In this document: in pieces, positions 14,171 through 22,522 of the stretch
Numbering within the stretch: the stretch's first letter is position 1
How the letters are laid out: each line of letters begins with the position of its first letter
NCBI GenBank assembly: GCA_031371805.1
Contig: JANMKB010000155.1
Coordinates: 1 to 22,790, forward strand
From: JAFDVL01 sp031371805
Lineage (GTDB): Bacteria > Acidobacteriota > Blastocatellia > RBC074
Direction of reading: 5' to 3'
Length of the DNA: 22,790 bases
Translations under genes and position numbers: made by a program
Notes under the pieces: generated by a model
Databases searched by the model: none
What the model saw: only the letters and a program-made list of their open reading frames with translations
What the model was told of the DNA's origin: nothing

Positions 14171-14734
14171 CTATTTTTTCAACGCTGAAATTAAATCGGC
14201 GATTAATTCATCAATGCCAAGTTTGGCAAACTCTTCGTCGGAGTTATGCCAGAACTCCGCCAGATTATTCGCGCCACCTTTTTCGTATTCGCGTGCCTGC
14301 AACAATAAATCAATTTTGTCCGCAGCTTTCACGATGCGCGCTTCAAGCGAGGTTCGTTGCTCGTATTCATGGCGGAGTTCCAAGTATTTATTTCCAGCTT
14401 CACCAAGAGGCGCAAGAACTTCTTTCGTCGCCTGTTCATCGGCTGCTTTCAACATCACGGCATCAAAATAAGGCTTGATCGTACTCGGCAAATCACCGGT
14501 GCGAACTTCAGCTAAATCGTGCAAAAGCGCCATGCGTAAAACGCGCTCAACATCAATTTTCATTGACAGCGATTTAGCCCGATCAGCAAGTATCATCGCA
14601 ATAAACGCTACACAAAAGCTGTGATCGGCGATGGATTCCACGTCGCGCACACCGCGTAATAACCACCCGGTGCGGGGCAAAGATTTCAGACGAATCAGTT
14701 CGGACAAAAAATCTATTGTGTGAGTTGCTTTCAT
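14171..14734 (-). CDS. HD-domain phosphohydrolase (YfbR/HDDC2-like 5'-nucleotidase)
   Basis: The domain shows LPRTGWLLRGV, ESIADHSFCVAFIA (HD-family His), LLHDLAEVRTGDL (the HD pair) and VKAADKIDLLLQA (late Asp). This pattern fits metal-dependent 5'-deoxyribonucleotidases of the YfbR/HDDC2 type. The ATG at 14734 gives 187 aa and begins where family members do (MKATHTIDFL). The open frame extends to 14908. An ATG pair near 14833, with AAGGAAG in front, would add a hydrophobic stretch (LLFRLLLLCVACGG), so a membrane-targeted longer form cannot be excluded. It is the first gene of the HD-DedA-pta-nfu operon and divergent from dusB. Confidence 0.85.
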   Translation of the reverse strand: MKATHTIDFLSELIRLKSLPRTGWLLRGVRDVESIADHSFCVAFIAMILADRAKSLSMKIDVERVLRMALLHDLAEVRTGDLPSTIKPYFDAVMLKAADEQATKEVLAPLGEAGNKYLELRHEYEQRTSLEARIVKAADKIDLLLQAREYEKGGANNLAEFWHNSDEEFAKLGIDELIADLISALKK

Positions 14735-14914
14735 TGTTGTAACGCTAATGGTTTTACCTGGGCGCGTCAAATTATCTCCGCCACAAGCAACACAAAGTAA
14801 TAGTAACCGAAAAAGTAAATCTCCCATCATCTTCCTTTCTTCAGATCTCCTTGTCTCACCATCGTATTTCCTGGTGTTCTTCATAAAGAATTTTTCTGGT
14901 ATATTCACTTACTT

Positions 14915-15967
14915 ATGCAGTATCCGACTTCGTTCAAAATTGGTGAGCACGAACTTTCACCACCGCTTATTTTATCGCCGATGGCTGGCGTCACTGATTC
15001 GCCGTTTCGTCGCATCGCCAAAAAATGTGGCAACGTCGGCTTAATTGTGACCGAATTCCTGAGCGTTGAAGGGTTGACGCGTGGCAATTTGCGTACCCAC
15101 GAAATGATGCGTTTTACGCCCGAAGAGCGTCCGATTGCGATTCAAATTTTTGGTTACGACCCGGAACGCATGCGGTGGGCGGCAGAAATTGCCGAAGAAG
15201 CGGGAGCGAATTTTGTAGATATTAATTGCGGCTGTCCGGCGAAAAAAGTGGTCAATGGTGGTGGTGGCTCAAACCTGTTGCGCGATTTGCCGCAACTCGA
15301 AAAAATTCTCCGCGAAGTCAAACGTGCGATTTCTGTGCCGATGACCGTGAAAATTCGTGCGGGCTGGGATGACAATTCCATCAATTGTGTTGAAGTCGCC
15401 AAGCTGATTGAAGATTGCGGCGCTTCAATGGTGACGCTGCACGGACGCACGCGGGTGCAGGGCTACAAAGGTTTTGCGGATTGGGATTTGGTGCGCGAAA
15501 TCAAGCACAACGTTTCGATTCCGGTTTCGGGCAGCGGCGATATTCTGACACCACAGGATGCAATGCGCCGCTTTGATGAAATTGGTTGCGATGCGGTGCA
15601 TATCGGACGGGGAGCGATTGCGAATCCATATATTTTCCGTCAGACCTGGGAAGCAATGAACGGCATCGAACCTTATCAACCTGCGCCACAGGAAATGAAT
15701 TTATTGCTGCGGGATTTTATGGGGTTCCTGCGCGAATCAATGTCAGAAAAAGGTGTGATCGGGCGGATGAAAATGTTGTCGGCGCAATTCCTGCGCGGCG
15801 TGGCGAATGGCGCACATTTGCGGACGGCGGCCCTGCGTTCGCAAACGATGGACGAAATGCTGCCTTTCTTTGATGAGTATTTTGCGCTGGCTGAGAAAGA
15901 TGGAATTGATATGAATTTGCAAAGTGCCAGAGATGAAAATGCCGAGTCAATGACGTGCGGAGTATAA
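14915..15967 (+). CDS. dusB: tRNA-dihydrouridine synthase (DusB-like)
   Basis: This FMN-dependent enzyme reduces uridines in the tRNA D-loop. The 350-aa TIM-barrel protein has LSPMAGVTDSPFRR at 20-33, DINCGCPAKKV with the catalytic cysteine C107, MTVKIRAGWDD, the LHGRTRVQGYKG motif, SGDI for FMN phosphate, and VHIGRGAIANPYIF. The ATG at 14915 is preceded by TATATT (about 14900), a possible -10 element. No strong Shine-Dalgarno is seen. The stretch after it, 15968-16321 (354 bp), is non-coding and AT-rich, and holds only the ribosome-binding site of the next gene and no clear promoter. Confidence 0.93.
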   Translation: MQYPTSFKIGEHELSPPLILSPMAGVTDSPFRRIAKKCGNVGLIVTEFLSVEGLTRGNLRTHEMMRFTPEERPIAIQIFGYDPERMRWAAEIAEEAGANFVDINCGCPAKKVVNGGGGSNLLRDLPQLEKILREVKRAISVPMTVKIRAGWDDNSINCVEVAKLIEDCGASMVTLHGRTRVQGYKGFADWDLVREIKHNVSIPVSGSGDILTPQDAMRRFDEIGCDAVHIGRGAIANPYIFRQTWEAMNGIEPYQPAPQEMNLLLRDFMGFLRESMSEKGVIGRMKMLSAQFLRGVANGAHLRTAALRSQTMDEMLPFFDEYFALAEKDGIDMNLQSARDENAESMTCGV

Positions 15968-16321
15968 TTCCTGCTGCCGAATCCGATTTATCACCAGTTC
16001 ATTTTTTCTTCCGACACAAAGCGACAGCAAATCTCACATCTTCCTAAAATTACTGTAATATTTTTTCCGTTTCCCTGTTAAAGACTGGTATTTGAACTGT
16101 AATCAGGTTAACTTAATTCTTCCTAATCTGAAGTATAAGTTTTTACCGTAAACCCCAAAAGGAAGTGAGTTGAATCTAAGTCCGCCCTGCAAGATCACTC
16201 TTCCCGTAGCCTTACGTTTTGGTTTGAGGTAGTACTCACGAACAACTCATGGCAAAAAGCATTCACCTTTGCTTATTTGATGTGTTGTCAATCTGTCTAA
16301 TCAAAATCCCTGGAGGATGAT

Positions 16322-18388
16322 ATGCCTTTAAGAGATGGTGGAAAGAATTCACACTCAACCAGAAAAATTCAACGCCTCAAGCAATGCGCCGCGCTAGTTT
16401 TCGTAGCGGCGGGATTATTGACGGTGGTTGATTTTTCCGGCCTTCAACTTACTTCCGAGGCGGCGCAAAAACGCAGCGTCACGCGTGTCCAGCAATCTTC
16501 CGCTTCTGCTTCTGATTGCACATTTCTCAAAGACCCGGAAGGGTTTCGTGAAGCGCAGGCACGTCATCGCTTAACCGTCTCGCGCACGACTGAAACGTTC
16601 CGTGAAAGTTCACGGACGGAAAGTTTGCGGAGCGGTGAAAGTACGCGTACAAAACCTCTGGCGCTGGTTCCGCCCCAGGACATACCAAGAAAAAATTTCA
16701 TTGATACGATCCTGTTCAATCGAATGGGTAAAGACGGACTTTCTTCCGCTCCACTGTGTACGGATACCGAATTCATTCGCCGGGTCACACTTGACATGAC
16801 AGGCCGCATTCCGGCTCCAAATGACGTGACGCAGTTCCTGGCTGATGCAAATCCGAACAAACGCGACGCGTTAGTTGACGCCCTCGCCCAATCGGCAGAG
16901 TACATTGACAAGTGGACAATGTTCCTCGGTGATTTGTACAAGAATTCAGCCTTTGCCACCAACATCAATGCTTATCGGGGTGGACGCGATGCTTTTTATT
17001 TCTATCTCAAAGACGCCGTCGGCAGCAATCGCGGCTATGATCGAATCGCCACTGATTTGATTGCGGGAAATGGCGACAGCTTCAACGCCGCCGAAGGGTT
17101 CACCAACTTCCAGGTGCTCGGCAATGTGCCGATGGGACCGGCCCAGGACACGATGGACGGCCTGGCAGTCACGACTTCCAATGCGTTCCTTGGCATTAAT
17201 GCGATGGATTGCCTGTTATGTCATGACGGCGCAGGCCATCTGGATCAGGTCAATCTCTGGGGTTCACAACGAAAAAGAGTTGAGGCCTGGGGCATGGCAG
17301 CCTTCTTTGCTCGCAGCGCCAAGCGGGCCGTGCAGTTGGGAACTCCGCCCACCACCAATTACGTCAAATACATCGTTTCAGAAAACACCACTGGTGAATA
17401 CAATCTGAACACCAATTACGGCAATCGCCAGAATCGTAACCCGATAAATGGCAAGACCACCGTCGCGCCACTCTATGCGTTTAATGGCGGTGGCACTGTC
17501 AACACAGGCGAAAATCGTCGTCAGGCAATGGCGCGATTGATTACAAGTGATCCACAATTTTCCCGTGCGACAGTTAACTATATTTGGGAAAAGCTGATGG
17601 TTGAGGGATTGGTTTCTCCGGTCAACGCTTTTGATCCGGCACGCATCAGTCCGAATGCGCAAATGCCAGAAGGCTGGACATTGCAGCCGGCGAATGCCGA
17701 GTTATTGGAAACGCTCGCGCAGGATTTCAGACAAAATGGCTTTGACCTTCGCTACCTGATTTCTACTATCGCCAAATCCAGCGCCTATCAACTTTCTTCG
17801 CAATATTCAGGAACTTGGAAACTTGATTACGTTCCTTACTTCGCCCGCAAATATGTGCGGCGTTTGGATGCTGAAGAAATTCACGACGCGATCATCAAGG
17901 CAACCGGGATTATGCCGACGATGGCTTTCAACGGAGTGACCAAAGAAGGCTATGTCATCACCGATGACATCAATACCGAAGTGCGCCGCGTCACCTGGGC
18001 AATGCAATTGCCTGAACCCGTCGAACCACGCAGCAACGGCGCGGCCAGAGCATTTCTTGACTCCTTCCTGCGTGGAGATCGAGATCAAAAGCTGCGGACG
18101 CTGGACCCGTCCATTTTGCAATCGTTGAATTTGATGAACAATTCCTTTGTAATGGGACGCGTTCACAAGGGCAATGCAGGTTCCGCTGTTTCCAAAGTGC
18201 TGGCCAATACCAGCCTGACCAATGAACAAATCATTGAGCAGTTATACCTCGCTACGTTAGCACGCAAGCCCACGGCAACTGAGGTCAGCAAGCTGCTGCC
18301 TTACTATACGTCGCTGGGCAAACAGGTAGCGACCGAAAGCGTGCAATGGGTATTACTGAACAAAGTTGATTTCATGTTCAATTATTAA
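16322..18388 (+). CDS. Exported DUF1549/DUF1553 protein with a CxxCH haem motif
   Basis: The 688-aa product has an N-terminal hydrophobic segment at about 21-40 (AALVFVAAGLLTVVDF). The DUF1549 domain lies at about 118-350 (FIRRVTLDMTGRIPAPNDVT) and DUF1553 at about 400-680 (RQAMARLITSD, FSRATVNYIWEKLM, YVRRLDAEEIHDAI). Inside is CLLCH (C297, C300, H301), a c-type haem attachment motif, here followed by DGAGHLDQ. Families of this kind are exported and encoded next to DUF1501 proteins, often in Planctomycetes, Verrucomicrobia and Acidobacteria. Their biochemical role is not established. GGAGG lies 5 bases before the ATG. The DUF1501 gene follows after 36 bp. Confidence 0.88.
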   Translation: MPLRDGGKNSHSTRKIQRLKQCAALVFVAAGLLTVVDFSGLQLTSEAAQKRSVTRVQQSSASASDCTFLKDPEGFREAQARHRLTVSRTTETFRESSRTESLRSGESTRTKPLALVPPQDIPRKNFIDTILFNRMGKDGLSSAPLCTDTEFIRRVTLDMTGRIPAPNDVTQFLADANPNKRDALVDALAQSAEYIDKWTMFLGDLYKNSAFATNINAYRGGRDAFYFYLKDAVGSNRGYDRIATDLIAGNGDSFNAAEGFTNFQVLGNVPMGPAQDTMDGLAVTTSNAFLGINAMDCLLCHDGAGHLDQVNLWGSQRKRVEAWGMAAFFARSAKRAVQLGTPPTTNYVKYIVSENTTGEYNLNTNYGNRQNRNPINGKTTVAPLYAFNGGGTVNTGENRRQAMARLITSDPQFSRATVNYIWEKLMVEGLVSPVNAFDPARISPNAQMPEGWTLQPANAELLETLAQDFRQNGFDLRYLISTIAKSSAYQLSSQYSGTWKLDYVPYFARKYVRRLDAEEIHDAIIKATGIMPTMAFNGVTKEGYVITDDINTEVRRVTWAMQLPEPVEPRSNGAARAFLDSFLRGDRDQKLRTLDPSILQSLNLMNNSFVMGRVHKGNAGSAVSKVLANTSLTNEQIIEQLYLATLARKPTATEVSKLLPYYTSLGKQVATESVQWVLLNKVDFMFNY

Positions 18389-18424
18389 GCAGGCCGGTGA
18401 CGGCAGAAAAAAGGAGACTAAAAA

Positions 18425-19912
18425 ATGACCGACCATCTTCATCCAGAACATTCCTGTGAAATTTGTCAACCATTGCGGCCTGCCAATTCATCGCTTTGGG
18501 GACCGGTAATCGGACGGCGCAACTTCTTCAAAATTGCAGGCGCAGGCGTGGCGGGTTATTTCCTGTCACCAATGCTCAAGCCAGTTTCAGCGACCGCAGG
18601 CGTCACTGCACGACTCAGAGGCACAGCCAAAAACTGTATCTTCCTGATGATGACTGGCGCCCCAAGTCATACCGATATGTTTGATCTGAAAGTTGGCGCC
18701 TGGACGCCAGCGGATTTTAATCCGACAACTTACAACGGCGTTTTATTCCCCCAGGGGCTGATGCCGAATCTGGCCACGCAAATGGACAAACTGGCGATCA
18801 TCCGTTCGGTACGTGCACCTGCGCTGGTGCATCAGTTACAGCAAACCTGGGTGCAAATTGCGCGCAGCCCAAGTTCGGCGCTAGGAAAAATTGCGCCGAA
18901 TATCGGCAGCGTCGTCGCGCTGGAAATGGAAGCGAAGCGGCAGCCCAATCAAAAACTGCCAGGCTTCGTTTCACTCAACACCGGCGGCGGTTTGATTGGT
19001 GCCGGCTATTTCAATGCGCAATATACACCGTTCGATGTGACAGCCGCCGCTGGTGGCCTATCGAACCTTGCCAATGCGGATGGAAAGGCTTTATTTGAGA
19101 CCCGCTATGCAATGCTGCAAGCCGTAGACACAGAGTTGCGCAACGATTCTCCGTTGGGAAATGCTGTCTATGACATGGATGGATTTTATACACAAAGCAA
19201 AGGCATGATGTACAATCCGGACGTTGATACTGTCTTTAAGTTCACTGCCGACGATCAGATGCGTTACGGTAGTTCCGGGTTTGGCAATTCCTGCATCACC
19301 GCCCGCAATTTAGTAAAAGCCAATCTGGGAACCCGATATGTGCAAATAAATATTGGCGGTTGGGACAACCACTCAAATATTTATTCCACCGGAGGGATTT
19401 ATAATCCGGCAGGACAGTTTGATAAAGGAATGGCGAATTTGATCAAAGACCTTGCGGTTCTGCCGGGAACTGAAGGCGGAACGCTGCTGGACGAAACATT
19501 GATCGTTGCAATGGGCGAATTTGGTCGTACTGTTGGCGCTTTGACCAGTAATCAGGGCCGCGATCATTTCTTCCAACAATTTGCTGTTTTCGCAGGCGGC
19601 GGAGTCGGAGGTGGCAAAGTTATCGGCTCCACCAACGCCACTGGCTCAGCGACGCTTGAACCGGGCTGGTCGCAAAATCGCAATGTTGTGAATGAAGATA
19701 TTGCCGCGACGATTTATTCGGCGCTGGGCATTGATTACACCACAACCCTGCATGATGATCCATTCGGACGCGGCTTTGAATATGTGCCGTTTGCTTCTGA
19801 AGGAGCCTGGTATCCAGTCCTTGAGGTCTTTAATCAGGATCGCACCAACCGCGCTGTGACACGCCCCGGCACGACACGCAGAGGAAATACAGGCGACAGA
19901 ACCAGTCAATAG
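18425..19912 (+). CDS. Tat-exported DUF1501 protein
   Basis: The 495-aa product has a twin-arginine signal, GRRNFFKIAGAGVAGYFLSP, starting at residue 30, with the RR pair at 31-32. The leader is unusually long and carries CEIC at 11-14. The DUF1501 body shows NCIFLMMTGAPSHTDMFDLK, GGWDNHSN, EFGRTVGAL and GRDHFFQQFAVFAGGGV, features of the alkaline-phosphatase-like/sulfatase-related fold assigned to this family. Together with the haem-motif DUF1549/DUF1553 gene it is an operon of secreted proteins, presumably working as a pair. GGAGACT precedes the ATG. A strong terminator follows at 19943. Confidence 0.9.
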   Translation: MTDHLHPEHSCEICQPLRPANSSLWGPVIGRRNFFKIAGAGVAGYFLSPMLKPVSATAGVTARLRGTAKNCIFLMMTGAPSHTDMFDLKVGAWTPADFNPTTYNGVLFPQGLMPNLATQMDKLAIIRSVRAPALVHQLQQTWVQIARSPSSALGKIAPNIGSVVALEMEAKRQPNQKLPGFVSLNTGGGLIGAGYFNAQYTPFDVTAAAGGLSNLANADGKALFETRYAMLQAVDTELRNDSPLGNAVYDMDGFYTQSKGMMYNPDVDTVFKFTADDQMRYGSSGFGNSCITARNLVKANLGTRYVQINIGGWDNHSNIYSTGGIYNPAGQFDKGMANLIKDLAVLPGTEGGTLLDETLIVAMGEFGRTVGALTSNQGRDHFFQQFAVFAGGGVGGGKVIGSTNATGSATLEPGWSQNRNVVNEDIAATIYSALGIDYTTTLHDDPFGRGFEYVPFASEGAWYPVLEVFNQDRTNRAVTRPGTTRRGNTGDRTSQ

Positions 19913-19942
19913 AGTACTGCCTGGCTTTTAATTACAAATTCC

Positions 19943-19980
19943 AAAGGTGAGCGAATGACAATCGCTCACCTTTTTATTTT
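19943..19980 (+). terminator. Rho-independent terminator of the DUF1549-DUF1501 operon
   Basis: AAAGGTGAGCGA (19943-19954) pairs perfectly with TCGCTCACCTTT (19962-19973) around a 7-nt loop, with a T-rich tail (TTTTTATTTT). Confidence 0.9.
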
Positions 19981-20139
19981 CGTGATGCCTGGCAAACCTG
20001 GACGGGCGCAGATTGATTACCTCACGGCAATAGTCACTATACTTTTTTTGGCTTCCCTCGATGAATTCAAAGAATTAGTAAATCGTGGTATCTTCAGCCT
20101 TCATCGAAATTATTTATCAATTTTCTAAGGAGATTTTCA

Positions 20140-20919
20140 ATGCTACTGGAAGGCAAAAACGGCCTGATTTTAGGCGTCGCCAACAAAGCCAGCATCGCGT
20201 GGGCCATTGCGCAATCGTGCGCGAACGCGGGCGCAAAACTTGCATTCAATTACCAAACCGAACGCCTCAGAGAAAACGTCGAAGAATTAGCAGTCACGAT
20301 TCCTGGCTCAAAAACTTATGTCTGTGATGCTGGCAACGATGAAGAAATCGCGGCGATGATTAAGGCTTACGAAGCCGATTTTGGTAAACTTGATTTCCTC
20401 GTTCACTCCATCGCCTACGCCCCCCGCGAAGCTCTGACGGGGCAATTCATCAACACTACCCGCGATGATTTTAAAATCGCGCTCGAAGTCAGCGCCTATT
20501 CTTTAGTTGCAGTGACCCGCGCCGCGCTGCCGCTCATGAACGAACACGCTTCGATTATGACGATGACGTATCTCGGCGCCGAACGCGTCGTCCCTAATTA
20601 CAACGTGATGGGCGTCGCCAAAGCCGCGCTTGAATGCACTGTCCGTTATCTAGCCGCCGATCTTGGCCCCAAAACAATTCGCGTTAATGCGATTTCGGCT
20701 GGCCCGATTCGCACCCTCGCCGCACGCGGAGTTTCCGGCATCACGAACATGGTCGCGCATCACCGCGAAGTCGCGCCGCTCAGAAAAGCGACAGAACAAT
20801 CCGAAGTCGGCGACACTGGATTATTTTTAGCGAGTCATTTGTCACGTGGAATTACAGGCGAAATTATTTACGTGGATGGCGGCTACCATATTTTAGGTAC
20901 GCTTGCATCAATGGGATAA
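20140..20919 (+). CDS. fabI: Enoyl-[acyl-carrier-protein] reductase (NADH), FabI
   Basis: This enzyme carries out the last reduction of each cycle of type II fatty acid synthesis. The 259-aa protein has the atypical SDR cofactor motif GVANKASIAW (12-21), HSIAYAPREALTG (89-101), and the FabI catalytic pair Y154-x6-K161 in PNYNVMGVAKA, with the further conserved Y144 in MTYLGAERV. The C-terminal ISAGPIRTLAARG substrate loop and YVDGGYH motif are present. AAGGAG lies 9 bases before the ATG. The gene is monocistronic, with terminators on both sides. Confidence 0.95.
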   Translation: MLLEGKNGLILGVANKASIAWAIAQSCANAGAKLAFNYQTERLRENVEELAVTIPGSKTYVCDAGNDEEIAAMIKAYEADFGKLDFLVHSIAYAPREALTGQFINTTRDDFKIALEVSAYSLVAVTRAALPLMNEHASIMTMTYLGAERVVPNYNVMGVAKAALECTVRYLAADLGPKTIRVNAISAGPIRTLAARGVSGITNMVAHHREVAPLRKATEQSEVGDTGLFLASHLSRGITGEIIYVDGGYHILGTLASMG

Positions 20920-20953
20920 AGATTTGCTGTTTGCAAATTTGGGCTAACAATCC

Positions 20954-21011
20954 AAAGGTCATTCATTCCCAGGCTCTGCTTTAGCAACTGGTAAAATGAA
21001 TGACCTTTTTT
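20954..21011 (+). terminator. Rho-independent terminator after fabI
   Basis: AAAGGTCATTCATT (20954-20967) pairs with AATGAATGACCTTT (20995-21008), followed by more Ts. The 27-nt loop is long but contains a further small stem (GCT/AGC). Confidence 0.8.
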
Positions 21012-21038
21012 ATATCCAAAACTGAAACTCTCACGATT

Positions 21039-21158
21039 TTACTTAAAAAATAATTTCCCGACCCCGAACGCCACCACCAGCCAAGCCAGCCCTTTGAGCA
21101 GAAAAAAGAAAAAGGCGACCCAGCCAATGCGCTTTATAAAAGTGGGGATCCTTTCCAT
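21039..21158 (-). CDS. 39-aa single-helix membrane protein
   Basis: This short frame has a good ribosome-binding site (GGAG, 7 bases before the ATG). The product starts with a basic head (MERIPTFIKRIGW), continues with one hydrophobic helix (VAFFFFLLKGLAWLVVAFGV) and ends in GKLFFK. Charge layout and aromatic residues at the membrane edges are typical of genuine small membrane proteins. Function is unknown. It lies 51 bp after the stop of the Crp/Fnr gene on the same strand and could be co-transcribed with it. Confidence 0.65.
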   Translation of the reverse strand: MERIPTFIKRIGWVAFFFFLLKGLAWLVVAFGVGKLFFK

Positions 21159-21209
21159 CAAATTCTCCAGTTTCGCTCAATTTTGTTCGGCATAAATCGT
21201 CAACAGAGC

Positions 21210-21863
21210 CTAGTCCAAAATCGTAATTGTCTGATCAGAAATGGCAATCAATTCATCCTGTTGTAAGCGCGTGAGCGCACGTGAAGTGACATCTCGAACT
21301 GAACCGATCCGCGCAGCCAATTGTTGATTAGAAAGCTCCCGCGCGAAAACAATTCCTTCCGGTGTACGTTTTCCGTGACGATGCGCTTCGGCTAACAGGA
21401 CTTGCGCCAACCGTTGACGGACTTCACGCAACGAGAGCGTTTCGATCAATTCAGCGTGGCGACGCAGGCGTTGCGACATTAGTTGCAACGCAGTCAAAGC
21501 GAACGGCGGGTAGTCCAGGCACAATTTTCGGATCGCCTGCTTATCCACAAATAATAGAACCGAATCTTCTTCCGCCGCGACTGTCGCCGGATACGTCCCT
21601 TCATCAAAAACAATCAGCTCGGCAATCGTAAATCCGGCGCGTTCGACGTGTAAGATTTGTTCACGCCCGTCTACACTTTCCCGGTAAGCGCGGACGCTCC
21701 CCGACACGATGACAAATAATCCGTGCGCTTCTTCTCCGGCAGAAAATAAAATTTCGTTTTGAGAAAGCTTCCGTTCATGGGCGGATAACGCCAGTTCACG
21801 TAACTGTTCTTTTTCTAAACTCTGAAACAGTGTAGCCCTTTTCAAAGCACTGACTTTATCCAT
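21210..21863 (-). CDS. Crp/Fnr-family transcriptional regulator
   Basis: The 217-aa product starts at the ATG at 21863, directly after GAGGGGGCA, a strong Shine-Dalgarno; the frame extends upstream to 21908 but without such a site. The N-terminal cyclic-nucleotide-binding-like beta-roll (ILFSAGEEAHGLFVIVSGSV, ILHVERAGFTIAELIVFDEG) is followed by a long dimerisation helix and a C-terminal winged helix (LSNQQLAARIGSVRDVTSRALTRLQQDELI). There is no N-terminal cysteine cluster, so it is not an FNR-type oxygen sensor by Fe-S. The ligand is unknown. It is divergent from the membrane-peptide/cupin pair, which it may control. Confidence 0.9.
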   Translation of the reverse strand: MDKVSALKRATLFQSLEKEQLRELALSAHERKLSQNEILFSAGEEAHGLFVIVSGSVRAYRESVDGREQILHVERAGFTIAELIVFDEGTYPATVAAEEDSVLLFVDKQAIRKLCLDYPPFALTALQLMSQRLRRHAELIETLSLREVRQRLAQVLLAEAHRHGKRTPEGIVFARELSNQQLAARIGSVRDVTSRALTRLQQDELIAISDQTITILD

Positions 21864-21953
21864 TGCCCCCTCACTTAGTGTAAAATCATGCTGTATGACT
21901 TTTATCATAGCGGCGTCCGCGTATTTAGGCGAGACTGCAAGCTGATTAGAAGA

Positions 21954-21965
21954 ATTGAATTCAAT
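21954..21965. promoter_or_regulatory. 12-bp palindrome in the divergent crp/cupin intergenic region
   Basis: ATTGAATTCAAT is a perfect palindrome between the two divergent units. The TTGA...TCAA halves recall Crp/Fnr-type half-sites, but the spacing is 2 bp, not the usual 4-6 bp, so operator function is only a guess. Confidence 0.3.
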
Positions 21966-22004
21966 GATGGCTTTTGAAAGCTATCTGAAAAAGGAATGAA
22001 TCGT

Positions 22005-22106
22005 ATGTCAAATGGTTGTCCGATGAAATATTTCCCTAAATTATCCATTGGGATTGTTATTTTTATCGCAGCATTTTTTGCGGCACATAAATTGGGATTG
22101 TTCTGA
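22005..22106 (+). CDS. 33-aa single-helix membrane protein
   Basis: AAGGA lies 9 bases before this ATG. The product is MSNGCPMKYFPK, a hydrophobic helix (LSIGIVIFIAAFFAAHKLGLF) and stop. It is followed after 17 bp by the cupin gene with its own GGAGG, so the two form a small operon divergent from the Crp/Fnr regulator. Function unknown. The upstream ATG at 21996, which overlaps the ribosome-binding site, is an unlikely start. Confidence 0.6.
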   Translation: MSNGCPMKYFPKLSIGIVIFIAAFFAAHKLGLF

Positions 22107-22123
22107 AATGATGGAGGACTAAA

Positions 22124-22501
22124 GTGCAAATCATCAACCTGAAGCAAGAGATAGAATTTAATGAAGGCAGATTCAACAAAAAACTTTTGTACAACGATGC
22201 GGCGGGAAAACTGGTTTTGCTGTGCTTGAAAACAGGGCAAAGCGTGCCGGAGCATTCTGCTCCCGGAATCGTTACGGTGACGGTTATCAGCGGACGTATT
22301 ACATTTTCCGAAGGCACTGAGCAGGCGGAAATGTCAGAAGGCATGGTGATTCGATTAGCTCCGCGCAGTTTACATGCGCTGACGGCGTTAGAGGATTCTG
22401 CGGTGTTCGTCTCCATTTCATCCGAAGCTGAAAAGCAGCCGCTTGCCACCGCGCTGGCTACGATACCTGTCGTAAAAACTTTACCGTTGGCAACAACCTA
22501 A
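22124..22501 (+). CDS. Cupin-domain protein
   Basis: The 125-aa product starts at a GTG 7 bases after GGAGG. The small beta-barrel is recognisable from QSVPEHSAPGIVTVTVISGRI (first cupin motif with only one clear histidine, H44) and EGMVIRLAPRSLHALTALED (second motif with the later histidine). The reduced metal-ligand set (the usual HxH is replaced by EHS) suggests either weak metal binding or a sensory role. Cupins of this type often accompany Crp/Fnr regulators in stress or nitrogen-oxide responses. That link is inference from context. Confidence 0.75.
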   Translation: MQIINLKQEIEFNEGRFNKKLLYNDAAGKLVLLCLKTGQSVPEHSAPGIVTVTVISGRITFSEGTEQAEMSEGMVIRLAPRSLHALTALEDSAVFVSISSEAEKQPLATALATIPVVKTLPLATT

Positions 22502-22522
22502 GCGGCGACAAAAAATGTGAAC

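Noticed and set aside
21886..21900. TCAT-N5-ATGA inverted repeat as an FNR/NnrR site
   Set aside because: It lacks the TTGA half-sites and the usual spacing, and it overlaps the frame upstream of the regulator start.
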